Origin: Gigaspora rosea
Taxonomy: Eukaryota > Glomeromycota > Glomeromycetes > Diversisporales > Gigasporaceae
Direction of reading: 5' to 3'
Length of the DNA: 64,000 nt
Assembly: GCA_003550325.1 (NCBI GenBank)
Contig: QKWP01001743.1
Span: 16,919-80,918, forward strand
This document shows, piece by piece, positions 22,572 to 32,015 of the stretch. A model generated the notes under the pieces. It ran no database searches and was not told where the DNA came from. It saw only the letters and a program-made list of their open reading frames with translations. A program made the translations under genes and the position numbers. How positions within the stretch are numbered: the first letter of the stretch is position 1; each line of letters starts with the position of its first letter.

Positions 22572-22985
22572 TATTACGGGGTAGATCGTATGTTTATTAA
22601 TTTATTTGTTAAAAATTGTAATATTTGAATTATAACGTAACTCGCCAGAGGCGTGACTTTGGTGATTTAATAATTTTAATGAAAGATTTTTTAAAATAAT
22701 AGATTTATTGTAGGAAAGTATAAGAATATGTTGTATGATATTTTATTATAATCCCATAGGATGATTTATAAAGAGGGAAATTACAACGCTTTTTATAAGT
22801 TTCACTAGACTGACAAACTTAAAGAGGATTAAAGATAAATCGCTCTTTTATCAAGAACGGATCGAGGAAGTATCAGTATTATTGAGGGGCCTACAATCAT
22901 GATTATAACATGATGATAATTAACAAAGTTTTAGTTTAATAATATTTTTATATCGTTACTAAAATCTTTTTTTAGTTCTTGATTT
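22572..22985 (-). repeat. Diverged partial LTR related to the gypsy LTR
   Basis: Similarity to the left half of the 2487-3060 LTR is visible as TTACGGGGT, AACTCGCCAGAGGCGTGAC, then the CCCRTAGGATG and TTTTTATAAGTTTCAC regions in the same order. The terminal TGT is changed to TAT and the far part is missing or unrecognisable. A relic of an older family member. Confidence 0.6.
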
Positions 22986-22989
22986 CTTC

Positions 22990-23211
22990 TTAGATTTCTG
23001 AAATTATTTCAGTGTAAGCGGAGTTGAAGTATGATCGATTGCAAACTAAAATAGGCGCAGCACGTGGATTAGTGATCATCCAGTCACGTTTTACCCCGTG
23101 ACAACAGACAAGCCACCTAGAAATCGCATCATAAATACCATGAATCCAAACCTTACGAACTCTGTCCCAGAAATTCAGAAAGTTTCTTTTTGCTCCATTC
23201 AAACCCTCCAC
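22990..23211 (-). CDS. Short open frame, unrecognised
   Basis: 73 residues on the minus strand, starting MEGLNGAKRNFLNFWDRVRK, with balanced composition (several Trp and Cys) unlike the AT-driven open frames nearby. It abuts the partial LTR. It may be a fragment of a retrotransposon-linked or host protein. No family was recognised and the start is arbitrary. Confidence 0.25.
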   Translation of the reverse strand: MEGLNGAKRNFLNFWDRVRKVWIHGIYDAISRWLVCCHGVKRDWMITNPRAAPILVCNRSYFNSAYTEIISEI

Positions 23212-23559
23212 AATTAGATCAGCCGGCCTGCTACGGCAGGCGGGAAACCACCGGCTGAATAATTAAACTCGTTAAAAACTACCTGGGCTGTTACCACGAT
23301 TCCCAGCGCAATTACTATTGCTAACCCTTCGGGAAATCAACGTTTCAGTTCCTATTATCAAATACTGTACCTTTCCAATCTTATAATAAAATTATTCCTG
23401 GCTCCTAGCCCAGCCAGTTAACCCCAACCCAAAGTGCGTGCAAATATTTTTCGAGTTATTTGTCACATAAGTGACAACGGCTTATGTATACGAACCAATC
23501 AGATTTCAGGATCTCGTGTAACGTAACACGAACAGAAAATTCAAAACAAACGTACAAAA

Positions 23560-23760
23560 ATCGCTTTTTACTCAAAATCTGCATAGGAAAGCACCTTCCG
23601 TGCTCTAACAAAAAGGTTTCCTTGAGCGATTTTACTATATACCAAACCCCTAACCCTAACCTAGGTGCTCACCCTAACCCTAAACTAACAAAAACTAAAC
23701 TTTATCGATACAGAGATGATCTACAGATGACATTATCACATGCGTCGCATATAACTTAAC
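23560..23760. repeat. Dispersed repeat with telomere-like core, copy 1
   Basis: It contains GAGCGATTTTACTATATA followed by CCTAACCCTAACC and CACCCTAACCCTAAAC. A diverged copy with the same order of motifs is at about 42470-42600. Between 23212 and 23560 I see nothing supportable. Confidence 0.5.
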
Positions 23761-24008
23761 TATCTTAAAATATATCTGACAACAACCAAAAATTACTTTA
23801 TGATTTTACTGGTAAATGCTTTTTGATTAATATAAAGTTTTTTATCGTTTGCACAATAAATGATTGATTTCTTGTTTATAATTTAAAGATCCTTCTGTAT
23901 TTTTTAAAATTTACCCCCTCATCTCTGGTCTCTTCCAGCCTATACCACCTATCAAATTGGTGGTGGCTGCATAGAAAAGTCAAAGATTATCCGATTTTTT
24001 TATAAAAA

Positions 24009-24119
24009 ATGGATTTAGTAAAAAATGATGCAAAAACAGACAAAAATGCTCTCAAGGTTGTAAATAAACTTTTACAAAAGGAAAAGGTTGGTGTTCATAG
24101 CGCAAAAAAGGCTTTATAA
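24009..24119 (+). CDS. Possible first exon or short peptide upstream of the Crinkler-like gene
   Basis: ATG at 24009 opens a 36-residue frame (MDLVKNDAKTDKNALKVVNK ...) ending in TAA. Its charged composition is coding-like. The spacing suggests that it could be a 5' exon of the gene that follows, separated from it by a MITE at 24160-24303. There is no proof of splicing. Confidence 0.25.
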   Translation: MDLVKNDAKTDKNALKVVNKLLQKEKVGVHSAKKAL

Positions 24120-24159
24120 GCTTCTGCACCAAGGCTTCATTTCGGTTGCAGTACGATTC

Positions 24160-24303
24160 CCGAAAGTTATTTCTCCGACAGGCCATTTACCCGACATCGC
24201 ACAGTGCGACAATCAGCTAAAAATGTTTAGCTGCAACTAATCAAATACTAACGCTAACCCTATGTGATGTTGAGTTAGTTCCTGTCAGGGAAATAACTTT
24301 CGG
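24160..24303. mobile_element. MITE
   Basis: Inverted ends CCGAAAGTTATTTCTCCGAC and, read inward from the right, CCGAAAGTTATTTCCCTGAC. The copy is short (about 144 bp) and non-coding. The flanks (GTACGATT / TGTATTGA) give only a weak TSD. Confidence 0.65.
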
Positions 24304-24618
24304 TGTATTGAGCGACAACCTTTGTTCATTTTCAGGCTAACATGATTTTTTATTAAGTGTAACACCAAGATTATTGACGAGGTCTTGAAAAATATTACAA
24401 GTCCTTTAAGCACAGTTAAAGGAAAAAAAGAATAATTGATAATAATGAAGCTCCATTGTCAAAACGGGTAAACCCCATTTCTCTACGTAAGTGCAATAAA
24501 ATTTATTATCATGTTTGAAGAAACTTGAATTATCTTATTTCGTAACATAATTATGCACACTTTACCATAATTATTTTATTCTCTCATTTTTGATCATTTA
24601 GAAACAATATTATATTCT

Positions 24619-26530
24619 ATGGATTCAATGTCAGGACTTAAACGACATGTTACCGTCACAAAGGCACCTGTTGAGTTGATTCATTTCGTCCCTCGCCCTA
24701 TGATACAAAATAATATTTGTAACGTAATATACTCCAATCTTGTATCATACGGATCGACAAGGGCTCAAAATTTCCATAGCATCGGAATAATACAAAAAAA
24801 ACTTTGGTTGTTAAACAATATATTAAACATATATAATGTTGAACAAAATTATCGAAGAAACTAAAAATTTTATCTCTGATGACGAAAGGATAAAATCAAC
24901 TGTAGCTGATTTAGGAATAAATTTCGAACATATATATATCAGCATGAATGAGATAAAAGAATTCCTTGGAACAGGAAATATTTTTGATTTTGAATCCAAC
25001 GCATACCCCAGAGATCCAGAGCACATAAACCGTGCAAGTAAGCTTATCAACAAGCTTATAATTATATACTTTTATACTAAGGCATGGACCTCACCTGATA
25101 TAAGAAAGTGTTTAGAATTAATGTCTGACAAAAGCGAAGATTATGACGATGTGATCAATTTAATTTGCAAGGAGAAGAATCTAAAAAATGCTGAATCATT
25201 GGCTTTAATTTTGCAGATCGATGAGTTCCAAAATGCGAATTATTGGACGGTAATACTGCTTCGAATCATATCTAGTTTTTTATTGAAAGGAACATTGATA
25301 ATTGCCATATGTACTGGTACCGCGCCATCTCAAATTGTGGAACTGGGTGATGATCAGAGCTATAAAATATCTGCATCACAATATAAGACAATAAATCTCT
25401 ATTTGTCACCATTGGACTTTGAAGATTCCATACAATTATTTGACAGGTTTATTGAGCATTTTTCAAATGAAAGCAATTTTAATGATTCAAGCAAGATATA
25501 CCGTTCAATAGTCAATTCAATCAGAGAAATTCCGTCCATAATCGAAATTGCAAGCAGAATAATATTAAGTATGAAAAAAGCTAATTTAGATGCTTTTGAA
25601 AATTTCGAAAGTGCAAATGTGTTTTGGAGATTTTTGCGCGATGCAATTAAAGCCAAATATACGGAAGTGGATTGGTTTAAATGCTTGCAAAGCGAAGAAA
25701 ATATTCTGAAGCTTTTATTCTACATCCACATACAAAAGCCGGTTAAGAAAGATGAGAAGCTGGATAGTTCTACAACTATTCAAGATTTTGAGACCAGTGG
25801 TCTCATCTTTCTTGAACAATTCGATAACCGCTTTATTCCAAGGGCTCCACTAGTCCTTGTGTCTATACTAGTAGATTACCTCAAACTGTATGATATTTTC
25901 AATGAAAATCTCCTAAAGCCATTTGAATTATTAACTGAAGAAACATTTCCTCAGTTTATACTTCATATGCACCACGTCACATATTCGCTTGCTTTTCGAA
26001 CAGGTTCATCGTATATCACGATTCATGATATCTATGGTGGCTGTGCTAGAGGATCAAATAGAGTATTAGATTGCGACATAGATGTTCGACAACAAATTGA
26101 ATACTATGTTCGTGCAAGCTTAATACCTAAAACAGAGAATAGTTTCTCTAAACCTGGATTATCAGACAGAAGCAAGCTTCCAGTAATTGTCTTGAATAAG
26201 AACGGATTTAAAGAAATTGATGTCACGTCGGAAAAATATCTTGTCCTTATAGCTAGGCGAACAAAATCTGCGGATGCAATAACACCGCACGCCGATGAAC
26301 AATATAGAATCTGGGCAGCCAGTTCACGCCAATTCGACAGGAAAAATTGGTGTTAATACAATTTTAGATAAAGAAAAGAAGGCAAGTGCAATCGATTTGC
26401 AATCATTACTCCAAAAACAATAGATGAGAAGGATATAGAAGATCTTCCAGACAATTGTATAATTGTGGCTGGAAGAGACTTAATTAATTTCGTGGGATTA
26501 TATGCAGATGTCGTCGCTAGGATTGCTGGA
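24619..26530 (+). pseudogene. Crinkler/RHS-like NTPase-nuclease gene (master copy)
   Basis: Two overlapping frames. The first is 24619-24864, containing the HFVPRP motif seen near the N-terminus of Crinkler/RHS-type NTPases. The second is 24836-26356 (506 residues). The latter has a Walker-B-like ALILQIDEFQ at about residues 124-133, a sensor-like IAICTGTAPS at about 156-165, then a helical region and a C-terminal part that may be the PD-(D/E)XK-like nuclease domain (FKEIDVTSEKYLVLIA). A Walker A (GxxxxGKT/S) is not present where expected, around the overlap of the frames. After 26340 the frame shifts, and coding-like sequence continues to 26530 (DLPDNCIIVAGRDLINFVG). Crinkler proteins are a known effector-type family in oomycetes, chytrids and Glomeromycotina. 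The missing Walker A and the frame breaks suggest a decayed or mis-spliced copy. Confidence 0.6.
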
Positions 26531-26599
26531 TAATCCACTGACTGCATACCATTAAATTACGAATTTTCTAATAAACCGCCCTTACTAAAAAAAGTTATC

Positions 26600-27012
26600 T
26601 GCCCAATTAGCCAGAAGGTGTGGAGTTAGCACTAGAGCTAGCTACCCCCTCAGCTAAGTTAAGGGTACCGGAACATTGGAATGATCTCTTTTCCGATCAT
26701 TATACAGGTAACATAAAACTGAGAAACTGGATAAATATCAATGTAATGTACGAAATTTGGTGCCAATACACGCAAGCAAAATGGGGTAATTCAATTCCAT
26801 TCCTTGTAATAGACCTAGTGATAAAGTACAGACTAGAAAAAATGGTCAAAATGATTAAGTGCATAGGTAAAAGAGGTGGGAATAGTGTTAAAGGAATTAC
26901 AAAGGATCTAAGATAGAATCGTTAACAAAATTGTAAATTTAATAAATTAATAAAGTACGCCAACGGCGTCCTGGGTTATTTCCAGGTTTAAAAAAAAAAA
27001 AAAAAAAAAAAA
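26600..27012 (+). mobile_element. 5'-truncated LINE tail, copy 1
   Basis: It ends in a poly(A) run (26990-27012) and is flanked by a duplication AAAAAAAGTTATC (26587-26599 and ending 27018). The inside is open at 26620-26916 (98 codons, containing VPEHWNDLFSDHYTGNIKLR), consistent with the C-terminus of a non-LTR ORF2. Just before the poly(A) is AATAAAGTACGCC followed by two small hairpins (ACGCC/GGCGT and CCTGG/CCAGG). The same arrangement occurs at 31930-32003. Confidence 0.75.
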
Positions 27013-27171
27013 GTTATCCTTACGAAATTTTGCTATAGTAATAAAGTATTTTTTATTTGTATATATATCTAATCATACATGTTAAATTATGGAATGTCTT
27101 AAATCAGAAATATAAAATTGCAATTCGCATGGTGATTTGTAGATTAGATGGATTTCACAACATTGTTTTAA

Positions 27172-27990
27172 GGGGAAATCACATATAAGGGCCGAAAAAT
27201 GAAAATAATTACAAATAAGGACCCAAAGTAAAAATAATTACATATAAGGGACCAAATTTTGAAAAATTTTACAATTGAAGGTTGATAGTGGTTCTTTTAA
27301 TGTCATCATTGCACTGCATATATGTACTACTTTATACATTTTATAACTCTCTTTTCGCTTTCTTTTAATCAGATTACAGTTCGACTAGGTTAAGTACGAT
27401 ATTACCAGTATTGTAATGTTTATTCGGTTAAACCAATAAGTCTATCCTATACCAAAACTAGTAATGAAGCATGGTCTATCCTATACCAAAACAAGTAATG
27501 AAGCATGAATCACATTTCATGAAGGTTACGTTAATCGAAGTTATTTAAAGCCGCAAAATTCTAGAATTGGCAAAAATAGTTATAATTTTTACATGCAAGA
27601 CGCTAAGAGAATAAACAAAATACTGATTAAAAAGTACACGTTATTCTGGTCATATCGACATTCTTGAGACATTAGTAAAAAAAATTCAAAATGTCGATAC
27701 AGTGAATTATACCTACATTTAATATTAAAATTTTGAAAAAAATTATCGATATAAAAAGATTTTACTATCATGTCGCTATAACCAGATTTCGGTATAACTA
27801 GTGCGACTGCAATCTGTTTAACTGTCAAAGAAAATTATATTTAACGATAAAAACTTACAATTGAAAATTTTGGACCTTTGATTGTAATATTATTTCAAAG
27901 TTTGGGCCTTTATATGTAATTATTTTTTTGTTTGGGCTCTTATATGTAATTATTTTCATTTTTCGGGCCCTTATACGTATGTAATTTCCC
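27172..27990. mobile_element. MULE-like foldback element (819 bp)
   Basis: The exact 10-bp duplication ATTGTTTTAA lies at 27162-27171 and 27991-28000. The ends GGGGAAATCACATATAAGGG and (inward) GGGAAATTACATACGTATAA open long inverted arms made of short alternating units (TTACATATAAGGGCC and AAAATGAAAATAATTACA), about 100 bp each. Long TIRs and a 9-11-bp TSD fit Mutator-like elements. No transposase. Confidence 0.8.
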
Positions 27991-28000
27991 ATTGTTTTAA

Positions 28001-28568
28001 AGTTACGAATGTTACTTTGCTTTTTTTGAAGTGTAAATATAGTGACAATGGTAGATAATGAGAAATTTAGATGTTGGTGTCAATGTTGTAGAATATGGTT
28101 CGAATTTTGGGTCTAGAAGTTTTTAATGAATTAATGATTCTATATAGTGTCATATTTCATTCAAGCGAATATAAGTTAATATTAATTAAGAAAATAATTT
28201 TTTTAAATTTTTCAAATATAACTTAAGATAATCTTAATAATTAATTTTGCAAGTCTGTAACATTTATCATATTTAAAAAAATTTTTAAATTTTTTATTAA
28301 GTTTTTGTTAAGTTGTTATCGCATAAAATTATAAATATTCCTTTATTACAGTAAAATCCAAAATTCTATGCTCTATACATGTAACCAAATCTACTAACTC
28401 TCGATATTATATGTCCATCTTTTTGAAGCAAATTTTGGTTTCATAATAACAACCAACAGCAAGTGCACTACTAAAATTAGCCAAAGATTTTTGGTGATGA
28501 ATTAATGATTTATTTATTCCTTAAACCGTAAATTTAGTGTCATAACAACACCTAAAATTATCTATTAT
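28001..28568. other. AT-rich spacer before the tandem copies
   Basis: No gene is supported. The sequence may be decayed gene-family sequence, but no frame longer than a few tens of codons remains. Confidence 0.4.
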
Positions 28569-29104
28569 ACCGCGCCATCTCAAATTGCGAACTGGGTGAT
28601 GATCAGAGCTGTAAAATATCTGCATCACAATATAAGACAATAAATCTCTATTCGTCACCATTGGACTTTGAAGATTCCATACAATTATTTGACAGGTTTA
28701 TTGAGCATTTTTCAAATGAAAGCAATTTTAATGATTCAAGCAAGATATACCGTTCAATAGTCAATTCAATCAGAGAAATTCCATCCATAATTGAAATTGC
28801 AAGCAAAATAATATTAAATATGAAAAAAGCCAATTTAAATGCTTTTGAAAATTTCGAAAGGGCAAATGTGTTTTGGAGATTTTTACGCGACGCAATTAGG
28901 GTGGTGACAGATATTACGTAATATTTTAGGGGAGAAGGGGTCTCTGAAATCTTACGTTAAATATAGAAGTTCATAATAGCCAATCAAATTTCTCTTATAT
29001 AGGGGAGAGGGGGGTGGGGTATAGTAAAATTATATTACATAATATATGGCACCACCCTTAAAGCAAAATATACAGAAGATTGGTTTAAAAGCTTTTATAT
29101 CCAT
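28569..29104 (+). pseudogene. Crinkler-like central segment, copy 2 (split by a MITE)
   Basis: Nearly identical to 25319-25720 of the master copy (contains LDFEDSIQLFDRFIEHFSNE and the IIEIAS helix). A 159-bp MITE splits it at 28899. A one-base deletion near the beginning (CAAATTGCGAACTGG for CAAATTGTGGAACTGG) shifts the frame. Confidence 0.8.
28899..29057. mobile_element. PIF/Harbinger-type MITE (159 bp)
   Basis: Ends GGGTGGTGACAGATATTACG and (inward) GGGTGGTGCCATATATTATG. The 3-bp duplication TTA is at 28896-28898 and 29058-29060, restoring the master-copy sequence CAATTAAAGC when removed. This is a rare case in which the empty site is present in the same window. Confidence 0.85.
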
Positions 29105-29561
29105 ATACAAAAAATTTGCCATATGTATCAGTACCGCGTTATCTCAAATTGCAGAACTGGGTGATGATCAGAGCTGTAAAATATCTGTATTACAATATAA
29201 GACAATAAACCTCCATTCGTTACCATTGGACTTTGAAGATTCCATACAATTATTTGACAGGTTTATTGTGCATTTTTCAAATGAAAGCAATTTTAATGAT
29301 TCAAGCAAGATATACCGTTCAATAGTCAATTCAATCAGAGAAATTCCGTCCATAATCGAAATTGCAAGCAGAATAATATTAAATATGAAAAAAGCCAATT
29401 TAGATGCTCTTGAAAATTTTGATGTTTTGAAGATTTTTACTCGATGCAATTAAAGCAAAATATACGGAAAAAGATTGGTTTAAAAGCTTGCAAAGTGAAG
29501 AAAATATCCTGAAGCTTTTATTCTATATCCATATACAAAAAATTGCCATATGTATTGGTAC
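29105..29561 (+). pseudogene. Crinkler-like central segment, copy 3
   Basis: It corresponds to about 25301-25740 of the master copy. Open at 29046-29453 (135 codons) with LDFEDSIQLFDRFIVHFSNE, then shifted. Its end runs into the start motif of the next unit (TTGCCATATGTATTGGTAC), showing head-to-tail tandem duplication of a ~440-bp unit. A hAT element sits exactly in this junction. Confidence 0.8.
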
Positions 29562-30984
29562 TAGGGATGGGTTCGGTCGGTTACAGTCGGTTTCGGTCGG
29601 TTATTATCGACTATTGGCATATAGCCGGCTAAGTGCGGTCGGTCATACCGGTTAATAGCCAACTATAGCCGATCAATTATTTTACTATGTAAAGGTTCTT
29701 TGATCCTTTAATTAAAGTTGTGGAGCCAATTCTTCCGATCCTAACGACAGCTAGATCATCAAAATTGGTTTAGTCATTCTTGAGATAATTGAGATTACAG
29801 ATTAGTTTAGGCCAATTTTTGTTAGCGCAAGTAAACAAATGACGTATGCATTATTTCACGTGATGTGATGATTGTATAGTCTTTACGGGATTTTCCGTTT
29901 ATCGGACTGATCCGTGTCGATCTATTCAAAAACAGCATAGCATAACGGAAGTTTATTTTGATTGGTTGTTAAAACACCCCGGAAAAAATGTTGATCATAC
30001 CCGGATAAAGTATCGGCCATACCCGGACGAGAATTATTACTTTTCAAAAAAATTAGTCTGAAGACGCATATTATAGTCTTACAACACATTAATATATTCA
30101 TAATAGCTACTTTAATTCATATTTTACAATGTATTTATTATTCTTTTCATAATAAGTACATTAATTTACAATAAACCATTATGTTTCATAATACATTATT
30201 AAACATAGATTCAAGATACGCGAACATTTCTAACCACTACCACACTACTGCTACCTATAAACGTTGTATTTATAAACTATACTTATAACCTAAATAAATA
30301 TAACAAAAAAAAAGTAAAGTACAGTTTAAAATGTAGTTCGAAATAGTTTTTTTATTAGACAAGCAAAACTAGTGGAAACAGAATCTTGCAACTTTACTCA
30401 CCAATTGCTTAGGTCGCCGAACTACCTTCCGACCTTGTAAAATCTTTGCTTCTCATCTAAATCTTGAAACTTCTGTATCCCACTGTATCCCAAGTTAAAA
30501 AACAGTAAAACTCAAGGTAAAATACTAACGACTTAAGTTGATTTTTACATTGCGTATTACAAAAAAAAATTTCTCATATGACATGACGATTTTTACTTAT
30601 AAAAGTACTTTAAAAATTACAGTTGACTGTATAAAAAAAAAGATCGTCGCCAATCACGTTTAGTTTAATTTTATCCAATCAAAACGAACTTCCGCTATGC
30701 TAAACAGCATATGGACACTAATAAGCTGATCAGAGGGTTACACAGACCAGCCGGTCAGGTGATGTTACGCAAGGGGAATCTACCGATCACGTGGCGTTAC
30801 ACCAAGCATCGGCTAAAAATCACATAAATACACTCGCCACAGACTCTCTCTCACTCTCCACTCACAAGCAACAACAATAACAGTCAAAATTCGCCCCACC
30901 CACCTCAGCACCTCTGACCGACTAGAATCGGCTACGGCTATAGCCGGTAACAAATGGCTATAACCGTAACCGTACCCATCCCTA
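29562..30984. mobile_element. hAT-type non-autonomous element (1,423 bp)
   Basis: It starts TAGGGATGGGTTCGGT and its right end read inward is TAGGGATGGGTACGGT. The target duplication ATTGGTAC/ATCGGTAC (29554-29561, 30985-30992) has one mismatch. Both subterminal regions are rich in CGGTTA/TAGCCG motifs. A further inverted pair lies inside (AGCATAGCATAACGGAAGTT near 29935 and its inverse near 30680). No transposase frame was seen. Confidence 0.85.
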
Positions 30985-30992
30985 ATCGGTAC

Positions 30993-31650
30993 CGCGCCAT
31001 CTCAAATTGCGGAACTGGGTGATGATCAGAGCTGTAAAATATCTGCATCACAATATAAGACAATAAACCTCCATTCGTCACCATTGGACTTTGAAGATTC
31101 CATACAATTATTTGACAGGTTTATTGAGCATTTTTCAAATGAAAGCAATTTTAATGATTCAAGCAAGATATACCGTTCAATAGTCAATTCAATCAGAGGA
31201 ATTCCGTCCATGATCGAAATTGCAAGCAGAATAATATTAAATATGAAAAAAGCCAATTTAAATGCTTTTGAAAATTTCGAAAGGGCAAATGTGTTTTGGA
31301 GTTTTTACGCGACGCAATTAAAGCAAAATATACAGAAGAAGATTGGTTTAAAAGCTTGCAAAATGAAGAAAATATCCTGAAGCTTTTATTCTATATCCAC
31401 ATACAAAAACCTGTTGAAAGCATTTCTTGAAACTTATAAACTTTTATACCGATCTACACGAAATCGTGACTCAGAAGACACCTCACGGAAAAGCAAGCTT
31501 AACACTTAAAGAGAAAGTAGATAAGAGTATCCCTCTTGGAAAAAATTGCAATCAAAAATCATTAAGGCAATGGATTGGCCATCAGAGAAAGATGAGAAGC
31601 TGGATAGTTCTACAACTATTCAAGATTTTGAAACCAGTGTATATATAGTT
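30993..31650 (+). pseudogene. Crinkler-like segment, copy 4, with extra 170 bp
   Basis: It matches the master copy from 25319 through the region after the repeat unit (KDEKLDSSTTIQDFETS equivalent at about 31590-31640). Between the counterpart of KPV and KDEKLD it has about 175 bp absent from the master. Part of that extra sequence reads EYPSWKKLQSKIIKAMDWPS in the frame that runs into KDEKLD, so the master may have suffered a deletion and not the copy an insertion. Broken by frameshifts. Confidence 0.75.
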
Positions 31651-31749
31651 TCTATAGTTATAATATACGTAGAAATTTCACCTTCTAAGTGAGGTACCTA
31701 TAGGTGTGGGATTATTTTGGATTATTTTTTGCATAGTAATTGTTGGCGC

Positions 31750-32003
31750 GTGGGGAGGGAGCCCCATCCCGGAACCGATTTTGCCGTACATCATTAACGG
31801 AAAAGAAATAAAAGTGTTAGGGTATGAAAATGGTAAAAAGAACAGGACGAAAGAAATGATTTTAAAGAACCTGTTGGGGAATTAAGAATAAGTATAGCAA
31901 CAGTTTAGAATAATGTAAATTAATATGTACAGAAAAGTCAAAATAAATAAAGTACGCCACTGAGCGTCTCCCTCCAAGGGAGTTTTCAAAAAAAAAAAAA
32001 AAA
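31750..32003 (+). mobile_element. 5'-truncated LINE tail, copy 2
   Basis: Flanked by an exact 12-bp duplication AATTGTTGGCGC (31738-31749 and 32004-32015). It ends in poly(A). It contains the last ~40 codons of an ORF (containing PIPEPILPYIINGKEIKVLG) ending in TAA, then AATAAAGTACGCC with two hairpins (ACGC/GCGT, CTCCC/GGGAG). The 3' layout matches 26600-27012, but the coding part differs, so two LINE families share one tail type. Confidence 0.85.
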
Positions 32004-32015
32004 AATTGTTGGCGC

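Noticed and set aside
22990..23211. Possible integrase or gag fragment next to the LTR relic
   Set aside because: No motif of any LTR-element protein could be recognised, so it is listed only as an unrecognised short frame.
28648..31256. Minus-strand frames repeated at 28648-28833, 29168-29449 and 31026-31256
   Set aside because: They are the antisense of the duplicated Crinkler-like segment, and the repetition follows from that duplication.
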